Positions 6,990 to 14,922 of a stretch of DNA of 34,739 nucleotides are shown here, in pieces. The first letter of the stretch is position 1. Every line of letters begins with the position of its first letter. A program made the translations under genes and the position numbers. The DNA comes from an uncultured bacterium (GTDB lineage: Bacteria; Bacillota; Clostridia; Oscillospirales; Oscillospiraceae), in contig CAJMLC010000001.1 of the NCBI GenBank assembly GCA_905214155.1, positions 1 to 34,739 of the forward strand, written 5' to 3'. The notes under the pieces were generated by a model. That model was not told the DNA's origin and ran no database searches. It worked only from the letters and a program-made list of their open reading frames with translations.

Positions 6990-8205
6990 GGTCTCGCAGG
7001 TCAACGCCTACATCAAGGGACTGTTTGACCGGGACGCGCTGCTGGGGCAGGTGTGTGTCCAGGGAGAGCTCAGCAACTATAAGGTATATCCCTCGGGGCA
7101 CCACTATTTTACGATGAAGGACGCCGAGGGCGCGCTGCGGTGCGTGATGTTCCGCTCGAGTGCGGGGCGGCTCCGGTTCAAACCGGAGAACGGGATGCAG
7201 GTGCTCGCGGTGGGGCGGATCACGGTGTTTCCGCGCGACGGAGCGTATCAGCTCTACTGCGAGAACTTGACGCCCGCAGGCGCGGGCGACCTGCACGTGG
7301 CATTTGAGCAGCTGAAGGCGAAGCTGCTGGCGGAAGGTCTGTTTGACCGAAGCCTGAAAAAGCCGCTGCCGCCATATCCGCACACGATCGGCATTATCAC
7401 GTCCGGCGCGGGCGCGGCGATCATGGACATGCTGCGCATTCTGAACAAGCGCTATCCGCTGGCGAAGGTCAAAATTTTGCCGGTGCGCGTGCAGGGCGCG
7501 GAGGCCCCGGCGGAGATCGCGGGCGCGATCCGCTACGCCAACGTCCACAAGGTGGCCGACGTGCTCATTGCAGGGCGCGGCGGCGGATCGATGGAGGATC
7601 TCTGGGCGTTCAACGACGAGCGTGTGGCGCGGGCCATTTTTGCATCGGAGATCCCGGTGATCTCGGCGGTCGGCCATGAGCCGGATGTAACGATCTCGGA
7701 CTTTGTGGCGGATGTGCGGGCGGCGACGCCGTCAAATGCGGCGGAGCTGGTCGCGCCGGATCAGGCGGAGCTGCGGCAGACGCTCGGCAATATGCAGGCG
7801 CGGCTGCTGGCGGCAATGAAAAAGCGGCTCCAGCTTGACCGGCAGCAGCTGAACGCGCTGGCCGGGCGGAGAGTGCTGCAGTCGCCGCTCGGATATTTGC
7901 AGGACCGGCGGATGCTGCTCGACCACGAGAGCCGAATGCTCGCGACGCAGATGCAGCGGACGATCGCGGAGAAGAAACAGCAGTTCGCGCATCTGGCGGC
8001 GGCGCTCGACGCGATGAGCCCGCTGAAGGTGCTCGGGCGCGGATACAGCGTCGTGCGGACGGAGGACGGCGGCGTCGTCCGGCAGGCGGAGCAGGTCCGC
8101 GTGGGCGAACGATTGGAGATCACGCTGCGCAGGGGCAGCGTCAGTGCGGAAGTATGCGAGATCAGGGAGGGCCAGGATGGCACAGAAGAAATCGAAAACG
8201 TTTGA
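6970..8205 (+). CDS. xseA: Exodeoxyribonuclease VII large subunit
   Basis: This 411-residue catalytic subunit belongs to ExoVII, which degrades single-stranded DNA to acid-soluble oligonucleotides. An N-terminal OB-fold (residues about 1-100, LEVSQVNAYIKGLFD..VCVQGELSNYK) is followed by the catalytic domain with SGAGAAIMDML, GRGGGSMEDLWAFNDE and SAVGHEPDVTISDFVADVRAATPSNAAE. A long coiled-coil segment with the GYSVVR repeat follows. The start at 6970 is supported by MELQILEVSQVN matching the family N-terminus. It overlaps the upstream gene by 20 nt and xseB by 29 nt. Confidence 0.97.
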   Translation: MELQILEVSQVNAYIKGLFDRDALLGQVCVQGELSNYKVYPSGHHYFTMKDAEGALRCVMFRSSAGRLRFKPENGMQVLAVGRITVFPRDGAYQLYCENLTPAGAGDLHVAFEQLKAKLLAEGLFDRSLKKPLPPYPHTIGIITSGAGAAIMDMLRILNKRYPLAKVKILPVRVQGAEAPAEIAGAIRYANVHKVADVLIAGRGGGSMEDLWAFNDERVARAIFASEIPVISAVGHEPDVTISDFVADVRAATPSNAAELVAPDQAELRQTLGNMQARLLAAMKKRLQLDRQQLNALAGRRVLQSPLGYLQDRRMLLDHESRMLATQMQRTIAEKKQQFAHLAAALDAMSPLKVLGRGYSVVRTEDGGVVRQAEQVRVGERLEITLRRGSVSAEVCEIREGQDGTEEIENV

Positions 8206-8413
8206 AGAGTCGATGACTCGGCTGGAGGCCATCGTCCGCGCGATGGAGCAGGGGAACGTGCCGCTGGAGGAGTCGCTGAAGCTCTTCCAGGAGGGGACCG
8301 GACTGGTCCGCACGTGTACGGAGCTGCTCGACCACGCGGAGCTGGAGGTCGTGAAGCTGATGAAGGGCCCGGACGGGGAACCGGTGGAACAGGAGTTCGT
8401 GCGCGATGAATGA
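8177..8413 (+). CDS. xseB: Exodeoxyribonuclease VII small subunit
   Basis: This 78-residue protein has the family core TFEESMTRLEAIVRAMEQGNVPLEESLKLFQEGTGLVRTCTELLDHAELEV. XseB binds the coiled-coil region of XseA. The ATG at 8177 was preferred to an upstream in-frame start at 8144 because it gives the family length and is preceded by GGAGGGCCAGG. The gene lies partly inside the 3' end of xseA and overlaps ispA by 8 nt. Confidence 0.95.
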   Translation: MAQKKSKTFEESMTRLEAIVRAMEQGNVPLEESLKLFQEGTGLVRTCTELLDHAELEVVKLMKGPDGEPVEQEFVRDE

Positions 8414-9275
8414 ATTTGATGCAAGAATGCAGACCTACCGCGAGGCGGTGGAGACGTATCTGGACGAGTGCTTCACGGAAGATCTGCCGCAGAAGCGGCT
8501 CTTTGAGGCGATGCGGTACAGCCTGCTCGCAGGCGGGAAGCGCATCCGGCCCGTGTTGGTACTGGAATTCTGCCGGGTGTGCGGCGGAGACTGGAAACAG
8601 GCCGTGCCGATCGCGGCGGCGGTGGAGATGGTGCACACGTACAGCCTGATCCACGACGATCTGCCGTGCATGGACAACGACGATTACCGGCGCGGCAAGC
8701 TGACGAACCACAAGGTGTTCGGCGAGTCGACGGCGGTGCTCGCGGGCGACGCGCTGCTGACGGCGGCGTTTGAGACGCTGGCGAACTCCGGCGCGGACGC
8801 GGACGTCATCGCCGGAACGGTGCAGACACTGGCCGGGGCGGCGGGCGAGCTCGGCATGGTGGGCGGGCAGGTGCTCGACCTCGCGGCCGAGGCGGAGCTG
8901 CCCGACGCGGAGCATATTTATACATTGCAGGATCTGAAGACCGGCGCGCTGATCCGCGCGGCGTGCTGCTGCGGCGTGGTCGCGGGGCACGGGAGCGCGG
9001 CGCAGTATAACGCGGCGGCGCAGTATGCCACGGCGCTGGGGCTGGCGTTCCAGATCCGGGACGACATGCTCGATGTGCTCGGCGACGCGAAGACGCTCGG
9101 CAAGGCCGTCCATGTGGACGAAAAGAAGGGCACGTTCGTGCGGCTCTACGGTCTCGAGCGTTGCGGCGAGATGATCGCCGCGGAGGGAGAGAAGGCCGAG
9201 GCGGCGCTGGAAGTCTTCGAAGATCCGGCGTTTTTGAAGGAGCTTGTACAAAAGCTCGCGGTAAGAGAATCTTGA
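8406..9275 (+). CDS. ispA: Polyprenyl (farnesyl/geranyl) diphosphate synthase
   Basis: This 289-residue trans-prenyltransferase condenses isopentenyl diphosphate with allylic diphosphates to make farnesyl diphosphate, feeding undecaprenyl and quinone chains. The first aspartate-rich motif is DDLPCMDNDD (residues 84-93) and the second is QIRDDMLDV near residue 217. GGKRIRPVL (43-51) binds isopentenyl diphosphate. The 2-residue insertion in the first motif is typical of bacterial farnesyl synthases. It is the last gene before a strong terminator. Placement with xseAB and just before dxs is the common Firmicutes arrangement. Product chain length cannot be fixed from sequence alone. Confidence 0.95.
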   Translation: MNEFDARMQTYREAVETYLDECFTEDLPQKRLFEAMRYSLLAGGKRIRPVLVLEFCRVCGGDWKQAVPIAAAVEMVHTYSLIHDDLPCMDNDDYRRGKLTNHKVFGESTAVLAGDALLTAAFETLANSGADADVIAGTVQTLAGAAGELGMVGGQVLDLAAEAELPDAEHIYTLQDLKTGALIRAACCCGVVAGHGSAAQYNAAAQYATALGLAFQIRDDMLDVLGDAKTLGKAVHVDEKKGTFVRLYGLERCGEMIAAEGEKAEAALEVFEDPAFLKELVQKLAVRES

Positions 9276-9280
9276 ACATG

Positions 9281-9310
9281 ACCACCCGCCCTCCGGGCGG
9301 GTGGTTTTTT
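9281..9310 (+). terminator. Rho-independent terminator after ispA
   Basis: ACCACCCGCC/GGCGGGTGGT forms a stem closed by a short CTCC loop, followed by TTTTTT. It separates the ispA operon from the OLE-like RNA transcript. Confidence 0.92.
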
Positions 9311-9347
9311 GCGGGCGAATTATGCTGTAGTGGAAGAGCGCAAGGTT

Positions 9348-9554
9348 ACAATCCCTCCGTCAGCTTCGCTGACACATCCCTTTACACAAGGGAGGCTTTT
9401 CCGCTGCGGCGGGATTTCTTCACCAGTCGCCTGCGGCGACAGTCCCCTCTTCGCAGAGGGGGCCTTTGGGCCGATGAGGGCATCGGCCCCTACAAGGTGC
9501 AGAAGAAGATCGCGGGAGGCGGGCGGACGGGGTCGTCCGCCCCTACGAGGTGCG
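9348..9554 (+). repeat. Dispersed intergenic repeat, copy A
   Basis: A modular repeat starts with ACAATCCCTCC, followed by the stem-loop GTCAGCTTCGCTGAC and CCCTTTACACAAGGGAGG. Further modules are TTCCGCTGCGGCGG, an extra palindromic module CGCCTGCGGCG, GGGCCGATGAGGGCATCGGCCC-CTACA and GGGCGGACGGGGTCGTCCGCCC-CTACG. It shares modules with copies at 16629, 18811 and 23191. It is the longest copy and lies between the ispA terminator and the OLE promoter. No coding potential is credible. Confidence 0.85.
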
Positions 9555-9591
9555 GTGAGGGGTTCTTTACGGAAAATTCATGAATATTCGC

Positions 9592-9620
9592 TTGTATATA
9601 CAGCGAAAGTATGGTATAGT
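9592..9620 (+). promoter_or_regulatory. Extended -10 promoter of the OLE-like RNA
   Basis: TTGTAT (9592-9597), a 17-nt spacer and TATAGT (9615-9620), with TGG directly upstream of the -10, predict a transcript starting near 9627. It is the only good promoter between the ispA terminator and oapA. Confidence 0.8.
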
Positions 9621-9626
9621 GAGACG

Positions 9627-10300
9627 CAGCAATGGCGCAGTATCCTAGTCGGCCCCGCCGGTATCGGGGAAGGGCCTAAAAATCCTTTGAAGGGCATATC
9701 TATGAAACCCGTGGTGTCTGCTTCTTACGCCCAGTCTGGGGTGGATGCTGGGGGGAGGCATTTTTTGCCTGCGGCGGATGGGCCAGTCCCAATGGCATGG
9801 GATGCACGGACCCGGCCGCTGTGGAGACCGGATATTGTGCAGAGGCGTACTCCCTTTGCGGTCAGCGACCTCTGTACGGTACCGGACTGAACCTGCATTG
9901 CGGTGCTACCCGGCTTCGAGCCGTGAACGCTGTGTGCAGCGTAGCCTGCCTTGCGTGAGCAGATCAGGGAAAGGGAAGCTAAGCGTCTGCGGCCCATGGC
10001 CTTGGGCCGGAGGGCGATATTCCCTTGAAAGACTGTTTGCAAAAGAGGATAAGAACCGGAAGGGTCCGCTGTGGAAATCACCTAGGCTGTCAGAAATGGG
10101 TGGATCCGGGATTGCGGTACGGCTTGAGTGGCAATCGGGTAGCGGCTGCGGCGACGCACCGCCGGACGTATCAAAGGGAAACCGCCTCCGCGGCGACGGG
10201 AGGTTCGCGTCTGTGGAAAACAAACCCGACCTAAACCGTAAGATTTACCGGGTCCATCGCCATTGTGCTTTGTTGGGAACGCTCCTGTGCGGAGCGATCA
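9627..10300 (+). ncRNA. OLE RNA (ornate large extremophilic RNA)
   Basis: About 670 nt with no credible protein gene lie between a dedicated promoter and a small multi-span membrane protein gene, exactly between ispA and dxs. This is the position described for OLE RNA, in the same gene series (nusB-xseA-xseB-ispA-OLE-oapA-dxs-tlyA-argR-recN), and the size is close to the usual 600 nt or more. The sequence is full of local inverted repeats and GNRA-like turns; CGCTCC-TGTGC-GGAGCG (10280-10296) forms a hairpin just before the oapA ribosome site and may mark the 3' end. OLE RNA binds OapA and localises to the membrane. The identification rests on synteny, size and partner gene; a covariance-model search was not possible. 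Both ends are estimates. Confidence 0.85.
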
Positions 10301-10319
10301 GATAGATGGAGGGAAGACC

Positions 10320-10901
10320 GTGGCAGACGGCAAAAAGAAAAAGAGCGGCAAAAAAACAGGGCCGGACTGGAGCTGGATCCTGTTTATTTTTGTGATCACG
10401 ATGGTCATTTCGGCGGCAATGTCGTTTATTTCCTCGCGGCTGCTGGGCAACGCGGGCATGGCCGTTTCGTTTTTGATCTTGATCTGCATCGTGGCCATCG
10501 GCATCGTGTTCGACATCATCGGCGTGGCCGTGACGGCCTGTCCCGAGGCGCCGTTCCACGCGATGGCATCGCGCAAGGTGGCTGAGGCGCCGGACGCGCT
10601 GCGGCTGCTGCGGAACGCGAACCGCGTGAGCTCGTTCTGCAACGACGTCATCGGCGATATATGCGGCGTCATCTCCGGCTCAGCCTCGGCGGTCATCGCG
10701 GCGCGGGCCGTGCTGGGCATGGAGAGCACGAAGGCGACGATCGTGACGCTCGGGATGAGCGCGCTGGTCGCGGCCGTGACCGTCGGCGGGAAGGCCGTGG
10801 GAAAGACGTTCGCGATGGGCGGAAGCGTCCAGGTCGTGCGGACGACGGCGAAGGTGATCTGCTTTTTCCGCACCATTTTTCAGAATAAAGGGCGCAAATA
10901 A
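10320..10901 (+). CDS. oapA: OLE-associated membrane protein OapA
   Basis: This 193-residue protein starts with a Lys-rich tail (DGKKKKSGKKTG) and has about four predicted membrane helices: WILFIFVITMVISAAMSFI, AVSFLILICIVAIGIVFDII, ISGSASAVIAARAVLG and IVTLGMSALVAAVTVGG. A conserved-looking polar region ANRVSSFCNDVIGDICG lies between them. A GTG start is assigned at 10320 because GGAGGG (10308-10313) lies 6 nt upstream. The basic N-terminus suits RNA contact. It sits right after the OLE-like RNA and 18 nt before dxs, as in known OLE loci. OapA is known to bind OLE RNA and to be linked with Mg2+ homeostasis in Bacillus; resemblance to CNNM-type membrane domains has been noted for the family. 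Confidence 0.85.
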   Translation: MADGKKKKSGKKTGPDWSWILFIFVITMVISAAMSFISSRLLGNAGMAVSFLILICIVAIGIVFDIIGVAVTACPEAPFHAMASRKVAEAPDALRLLRNANRVSSFCNDVIGDICGVISGSASAVIAARAVLGMESTKATIVTLGMSALVAAVTVGGKAVGKTFAMGGSVQVVRTTAKVICFFRTIFQNKGRK

Positions 10902-10919
10902 GCGCCGTTTGAGGGCATT

Positions 10920-12767
10920 ATGGTATTAGAGACGATACATTCCAGAGAGGATCTGCTGCGGCTGACACCGGAGGAGCAGCGGACGCTCTGTGCGGAGATC
11001 CGGCAGTTTCTGGTCGAGCACGTCAGTCAGACGGGCGGCCATCTGGCGTCGAATCTCGGGATCGTGGAGACGACGGTCGCGATCGAGACCGTATTCGATA
11101 CGCGGCGCGACCGGCTGGTTTTCGATGTGGGGCATCAATCCTATGTGCATAAGATCCTGACCGGGCGGATGGAGCGGTTCGACACGCTGCGGCAGTACGG
11201 CGGGATCGCGGGCTTTCCGAAGCCGTGCGAGAGCGAATGCGACGCCTTTGTGGCGGGGCATGCGTCGAACGCGGTGTCGGTCGCGCTGGGCATGGCGCGG
11301 GCGAGGACGCTGCGGGGCGAGAATTATCAGGTCGCGGCGCTGCTCGGCGATGGGGCCTTGACCGGCGGACTGGCCTACGAGGGACTGAACAACGCGGGCA
11401 TCAGCCGCGAGCCGATGGTCGTGATCTTGAACGACAACGGCATGAGCATCACGCGCAACGTGGGCGCGATCTCGCGGTATCTGGCGCGGGCGCGGCTGCG
11501 GCCGAAATATATCGGATTCAAGCTGTGGTACCGCAAGGCGACGGCGAAGACCGCCGCGGGACGGAAATTCTACGAGCTGACGCACAAGGTCAAGGAGCGG
11601 ATGCGGCGGAGCCTGCTCGGCACGACGCTCTTTGAGACGCTGGGTTTCACGTATCTCGGGCCGGTGGACGGCCACGATGTGGAGAAGGTGACGGAAATTC
11701 TGCGGACGGCGGTGGCCTTGCATGAACCGGTCATTGTCCACCTCATCACACAGAAGGGGAAGGGCTATGTCCCGGCGGAGCAGGGGCCGCAGAAGTTCCA
11801 CGGAATTGGAAAATTTGATCCGGACAGCGGCAAGGCTCTGAAAGCGGGCGCGGAGACATTCTCTGACGTGTTCGGCAAGGAGCTGACGGCGCTGGCCCGC
11901 GAGGACAGCCGCGTGTGCGCGATCACGGCGGCGATGGAATACGGAACGGGGCTGAATCATTTTGCGGATGCGCTGCCGAACCGATTCTTCGACGTGGGCA
12001 TCGCGGAGGAGCACGCCGTCTCGATGGCGGCGGGCATGGCCAAGCAGGGGATGACCCCGGTCGTGGCTGTGTATTCGACGTTTTTGCAGCGGAGCTTTGA
12101 CATGCTGCTGCACGATGTAGCCTTACAGCAGCTGCACGTGGTATTGGCCGTTGACCGGGCCGGACTCGTCGGCGAGGACGGCGAGACGCACCACGGGATG
12201 TTCGACGTGGGCTATCTGCGGCTCGTGCCGGGGATGCGGGTGTACTGCCCGGCAAACTTCGCCGAGCTGCGGAGCATGCTCCGCGAGGCGGTCCTGGAGT
12301 GCAAAGGGCCGGTCGCGATACGCTATCCGCGCGGCGGCGAAGGGAAACGATATTTGGACGTTCAGACGGAAACGCGCATCCGCGCGGGCGCGGACTGCAC
12401 GCTGGTCTGCTACGGCACGACCGTGGAGGCTGCGCTGGAGGCTGCGGACCGGTGCGCCGCGAAGGGCGTTTCTGTGGAGATTATGAAGCTGGCGACGGTG
12501 GCGCCGCTGGACTTTGACGCTGTGGCGGGATCCGTCCGGAAGACGGGGCGGATCGTCGTGGCGGAGGAGACGTCTGACCGGGGGTGCGTTGCGGACGAGC
12601 TGTTCGCGCGGCTCGGACAGGCGCAGATCCCGTTTGTGGGAAGAAAGAAAAATCTGGGCCGGAGGTTCGTCACGCACGGCGCGACCGCGATTTTACTGCG
12701 GGAGGCCGGACTGGACGCGGATGGAATGACGGGACTGATCGGGGAGGTTTGCGGGCATGAAGCATAA
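10920..12767 (+). CDS. dxs: 1-deoxy-D-xylulose-5-phosphate synthase
   Basis: This 615-residue thiamine-diphosphate enzyme makes 1-deoxy-D-xylulose 5-phosphate from pyruvate and glyceraldehyde 3-phosphate, the first step of the MEP isoprenoid pathway. The ThDP/Mg2+ motif GDGALTGGLAYEGLNNAG (about residues 147-164) is intact. Other features are the N-terminal GGHLASNLGIVE, DVGHQSYVHK and the catalytic-half segment DRFFDVGIAEEHAVSMAAGMAKQG-like (here NRFFDVGIAEEHAV). Full family length. Together with ispA it supplies isoprenoids; the OLE-like RNA lies between them. It overlaps tlyA by 11 nt. Confidence 0.98.
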   Translation: MVLETIHSREDLLRLTPEEQRTLCAEIRQFLVEHVSQTGGHLASNLGIVETTVAIETVFDTRRDRLVFDVGHQSYVHKILTGRMERFDTLRQYGGIAGFPKPCESECDAFVAGHASNAVSVALGMARARTLRGENYQVAALLGDGALTGGLAYEGLNNAGISREPMVVILNDNGMSITRNVGAISRYLARARLRPKYIGFKLWYRKATAKTAAGRKFYELTHKVKERMRRSLLGTTLFETLGFTYLGPVDGHDVEKVTEILRTAVALHEPVIVHLITQKGKGYVPAEQGPQKFHGIGKFDPDSGKALKAGAETFSDVFGKELTALAREDSRVCAITAAMEYGTGLNHFADALPNRFFDVGIAEEHAVSMAAGMAKQGMTPVVAVYSTFLQRSFDMLLHDVALQQLHVVLAVDRAGLVGEDGETHHGMFDVGYLRLVPGMRVYCPANFAELRSMLREAVLECKGPVAIRYPRGGEGKRYLDVQTETRIRAGADCTLVCYGTTVEAALEAADRCAAKGVSVEIMKLATVAPLDFDAVAGSVRKTGRIVVAEETSDRGCVADELFARLGQAQIPFVGRKKNLGRRFVTHGATAILLREAGLDADGMTGLIGEVCGHEA

Positions 12768-13560
12768 GGAGCGGCTGGACGTGCTGCTGGTGGAGCGCGG
12801 GCTCGCGGAGTCCCGCAGCCGGGCGCAGGCCGTCATCATGGCGGGCGAGGTCTATGTGAACGGACAGAAGGCCGACAAGGCTGGCATGGATGTCCCGCTT
12901 GAAGCCGAGGTCGAGGTGCGCGGGAACGTGTGCCCCTATGTGAGCCGCGGCGGGCTGAAGCTCGAAAAGGCGCTGCGCGACTTTGGCGTTGACCCGACGG
13001 GCTGTGTGTGCAGCGACTCCGGCGCGTCGACGGGCGGATTTACGGATTGTCTGCTCCAGCAGGGCGCAAGCAAGGTATTTGCCATCGATGTGGGCTATGG
13101 GCAGCTGGCGTGGAAGATCCGCTCTGACCCGCGCGTCGTTGTAATGGAGCGGACGAACATCCGCTATGTGACGCCGGAGGATCTCGGCGAAGCGCTCGAC
13201 CTCTCGGTGGTCGATGTGTCGTTCATCTCGCTGAAGATCGTGCTGCCGGCGATCCAGAAGCTGCTGAAGCCGACGGGACAGGTGCTTTGCCTGATCAAGC
13301 CGCAGTTTGAGGCCGGGAAGGAGCACGTCGGGAAAAAGGGCGTTGTCCGAGACCCGGCGGTGCATGAGCAGGTCCTGCGGGACTTTGTGGCGCTTGCCGC
13401 GGAGCTGGGCTTCACGCTGAAGAATCTGACCTTTTCGCCGGTCAAGGGGCCGGAGGGCAACATTGAATTTCTGGGACATCTCTGCATGGAGCCGGGCGAC
13501 GCGCTCGTGCCGGACATTCCGGCACTCGTTGCCGCCGCGCATGAGACGCTGAAAGGATAA
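12757..13560 (+). CDS. tlyA: TlyA family rRNA 2'-O-ribose methyltransferase
   Basis: This 267-residue protein has an N-terminal S4 RNA-binding domain (RLDVLLVERGLAESRSRAQAVIMAGEVYVNGQ, residues 5-37) followed by an FtsJ-like SAM-dependent methyltransferase domain. That domain contains YVSRGGLKLEKAL, DSGASTGGFTDCLLQQGA (SAM-binding) and VDVSFISLK. TlyA proteins methylate cytidines in 16S and/or 23S rRNA; the old name hemolysin A is misleading. It overlaps dxs and is followed by nadK after 6 nt. Substrate position cannot be read from the sequence. Confidence 0.95.
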   Translation: MKHKERLDVLLVERGLAESRSRAQAVIMAGEVYVNGQKADKAGMDVPLEAEVEVRGNVCPYVSRGGLKLEKALRDFGVDPTGCVCSDSGASTGGFTDCLLQQGASKVFAIDVGYGQLAWKIRSDPRVVVMERTNIRYVTPEDLGEALDLSVVDVSFISLKIVLPAIQKLLKPTGQVLCLIKPQFEAGKEHVGKKGVVRDPAVHEQVLRDFVALAAELGFTLKNLTFSPVKGPEGNIEFLGHLCMEPGDALVPDIPALVAAAHETLKG

Positions 13561-13566
13561 GGGCGT

Positions 13567-14436
13567 ATGAAGATCATTTTAGCTCCAAATCCATACCGGG
13601 ACAAGCAATTCCAGACGGCGCTGCAGGCGAAGAAGATCCTCGAGGAGAGCGGATGCCAGACGTGCATGTGTCTGCCGTTCGACGTCGACCGGGATTTTGA
13701 GCTGCCGCGCGGCATCCGCTTCACGGACATCCGCACGGAGATCCGCGACGCGGATATGCTGATCTGCTTCGGCGGAGACGGGACGATCCTGCACACGTCG
13801 AAGATCGCGACGCAGCACAATCTGCCGGTGCTCGGCGTGAACATCGGGACGATGGGCTTCATTGCGGAGCTGGAATCCAGCGAGCTGGAGCTGCTTCGGA
13901 AAATTCCGGAAAAGAACTATACGATCGAAAACCGGAGCATGCTGGACATCACGGTCTCGAACGGGACGCAGCAGACGTTTCACGAGATCGCGCTGAACGA
14001 TGCGGTGGTGACCAAGGGAGCGATCGCGCGGGTCATCCAGATCGCGATCTGCTGCGACGGCGTGGAGGCGACGAGCTTTTCCGGCGACGGCGTGATCGTC
14101 TGCACGCCGACGGGATCGACGGCGTATTCGATGTCGGCCGGCGGGCCGATCATAGAGCCGTCGGCCAAGAATCTGCTGCTGACGCCGATCTGCGCGCACG
14201 CGATGCTGGCCAAGAGCATCGTGCTCGGCCCGCGGCGCGTCGTGACCATCCGGGTGAGCAAGATCGGGCGACACAATGCCTTTCTCTCCGTGGATGGCGG
14301 GCGGGCGTACCGCATGAATCCGAACGACGTGATCACGGTGAAAAGCTCTGACCGGGCGACACGGCTGGTCCGGCTGAAGGATATGAGCTTTTTTGAGCTG
14401 CTGAACCGGAAATTTATTGACAGACAGAGGTATTGA
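13567..14436 (+). CDS. nadK: NAD kinase
   Basis: This 289-residue NAD kinase phosphorylates NAD to NADP. The signature GGDGT is at residues 69-73. NDAVVTKG and SGDGVIVCTPTGSTAYSMSAGGPIIEP form the conserved substrate-binding core. It sits between tlyA and argR, the order common in Clostridia, where it replaces the two-gene spacing seen in Bacillus. It ends 1 nt before argR. Confidence 0.97.
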   Translation: MKIILAPNPYRDKQFQTALQAKKILEESGCQTCMCLPFDVDRDFELPRGIRFTDIRTEIRDADMLICFGGDGTILHTSKIATQHNLPVLGVNIGTMGFIAELESSELELLRKIPEKNYTIENRSMLDITVSNGTQQTFHEIALNDAVVTKGAIARVIQIAICCDGVEATSFSGDGVIVCTPTGSTAYSMSAGGPIIEPSAKNLLLTPICAHAMLAKSIVLGPRRVVTIRVSKIGRHNAFLSVDGGRAYRMNPNDVITVKSSDRATRLVRLKDMSFFELLNRKFIDRQRY

Positions 14437-14437
14437 G

Positions 14438-14893
14438 ATGAAATCAAAGCGTCAGGAACAAATTCTTGTACTGATCCAGAATCATGACATCGAGACGCAG
14501 GAGCAGCTCTTGGACGAGCTGAAAAAGAGCGGCTTTCAGGCGACGCAGGCGACCATTTCCCGGGACATCAAGCAGCTGCGCATCATCAAGGAGCTCGGGC
14601 CGAACGGGACATATCGCTATGTGTCTGCGCCGAAGCCGGTGGAGCATGCGTTCTCGGCGAAGCTGAACATGATCTTCCGGCAGTGCGTGACGAGCATTGA
14701 TTTCGCGCAGAACCTCATCGTCATCAAGACGATGCCGGGACTGGCCAACGCGGCCTGCTCGGCCATCGACAAGCTGGAGCTGCCGGAGCTGCTCGGCACG
14801 CTTGCGGGCGACGACACGTGTGTGGTCATCATGCGCGACGATGCGTCTGCCGCGACGTTCTGCGCGGAGATCCGCGAACAGATCGAAGTCTGA
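14438..14893 (+). CDS. argR: Arginine repressor ArgR/AhrC
   Basis: This 151-residue protein has an N-terminal winged helix (RQEQILVLIQNHDIETQEQLLDELKKSGFQATQATISRDIKQLRIIK) and a C-terminal arginine-binding hexamerisation domain with LLGTLAGDDTCVVIMRD (the GDDT motif). It represses arginine biosynthesis in the presence of arginine. The ATG at 14438, 1 nt after the nadK stop and preceded by AGAGG, gives the family length; an upstream in-frame start lies inside nadK. Conserved placement before recN. Confidence 0.96.
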   Translation: MKSKRQEQILVLIQNHDIETQEQLLDELKKSGFQATQATISRDIKQLRIIKELGPNGTYRYVSAPKPVEHAFSAKLNMIFRQCVTSIDFAQNLIVIKTMPGLANAACSAIDKLELPELLGTLAGDDTCVVIMRDDASAATFCAEIREQIEV

Positions 14894-14922
14894 CCGCCAA
14901 GGCGGGCAACGGAGGGGTTTGG

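Noticed and set aside
9309..10305. Several open frames of 60-190 codons in the ispA-oapA gap
   Set aside because: They run through palindromic repeats and the structured RNA, have no ribosome sites or family resemblance, and overlap each other on both strands.
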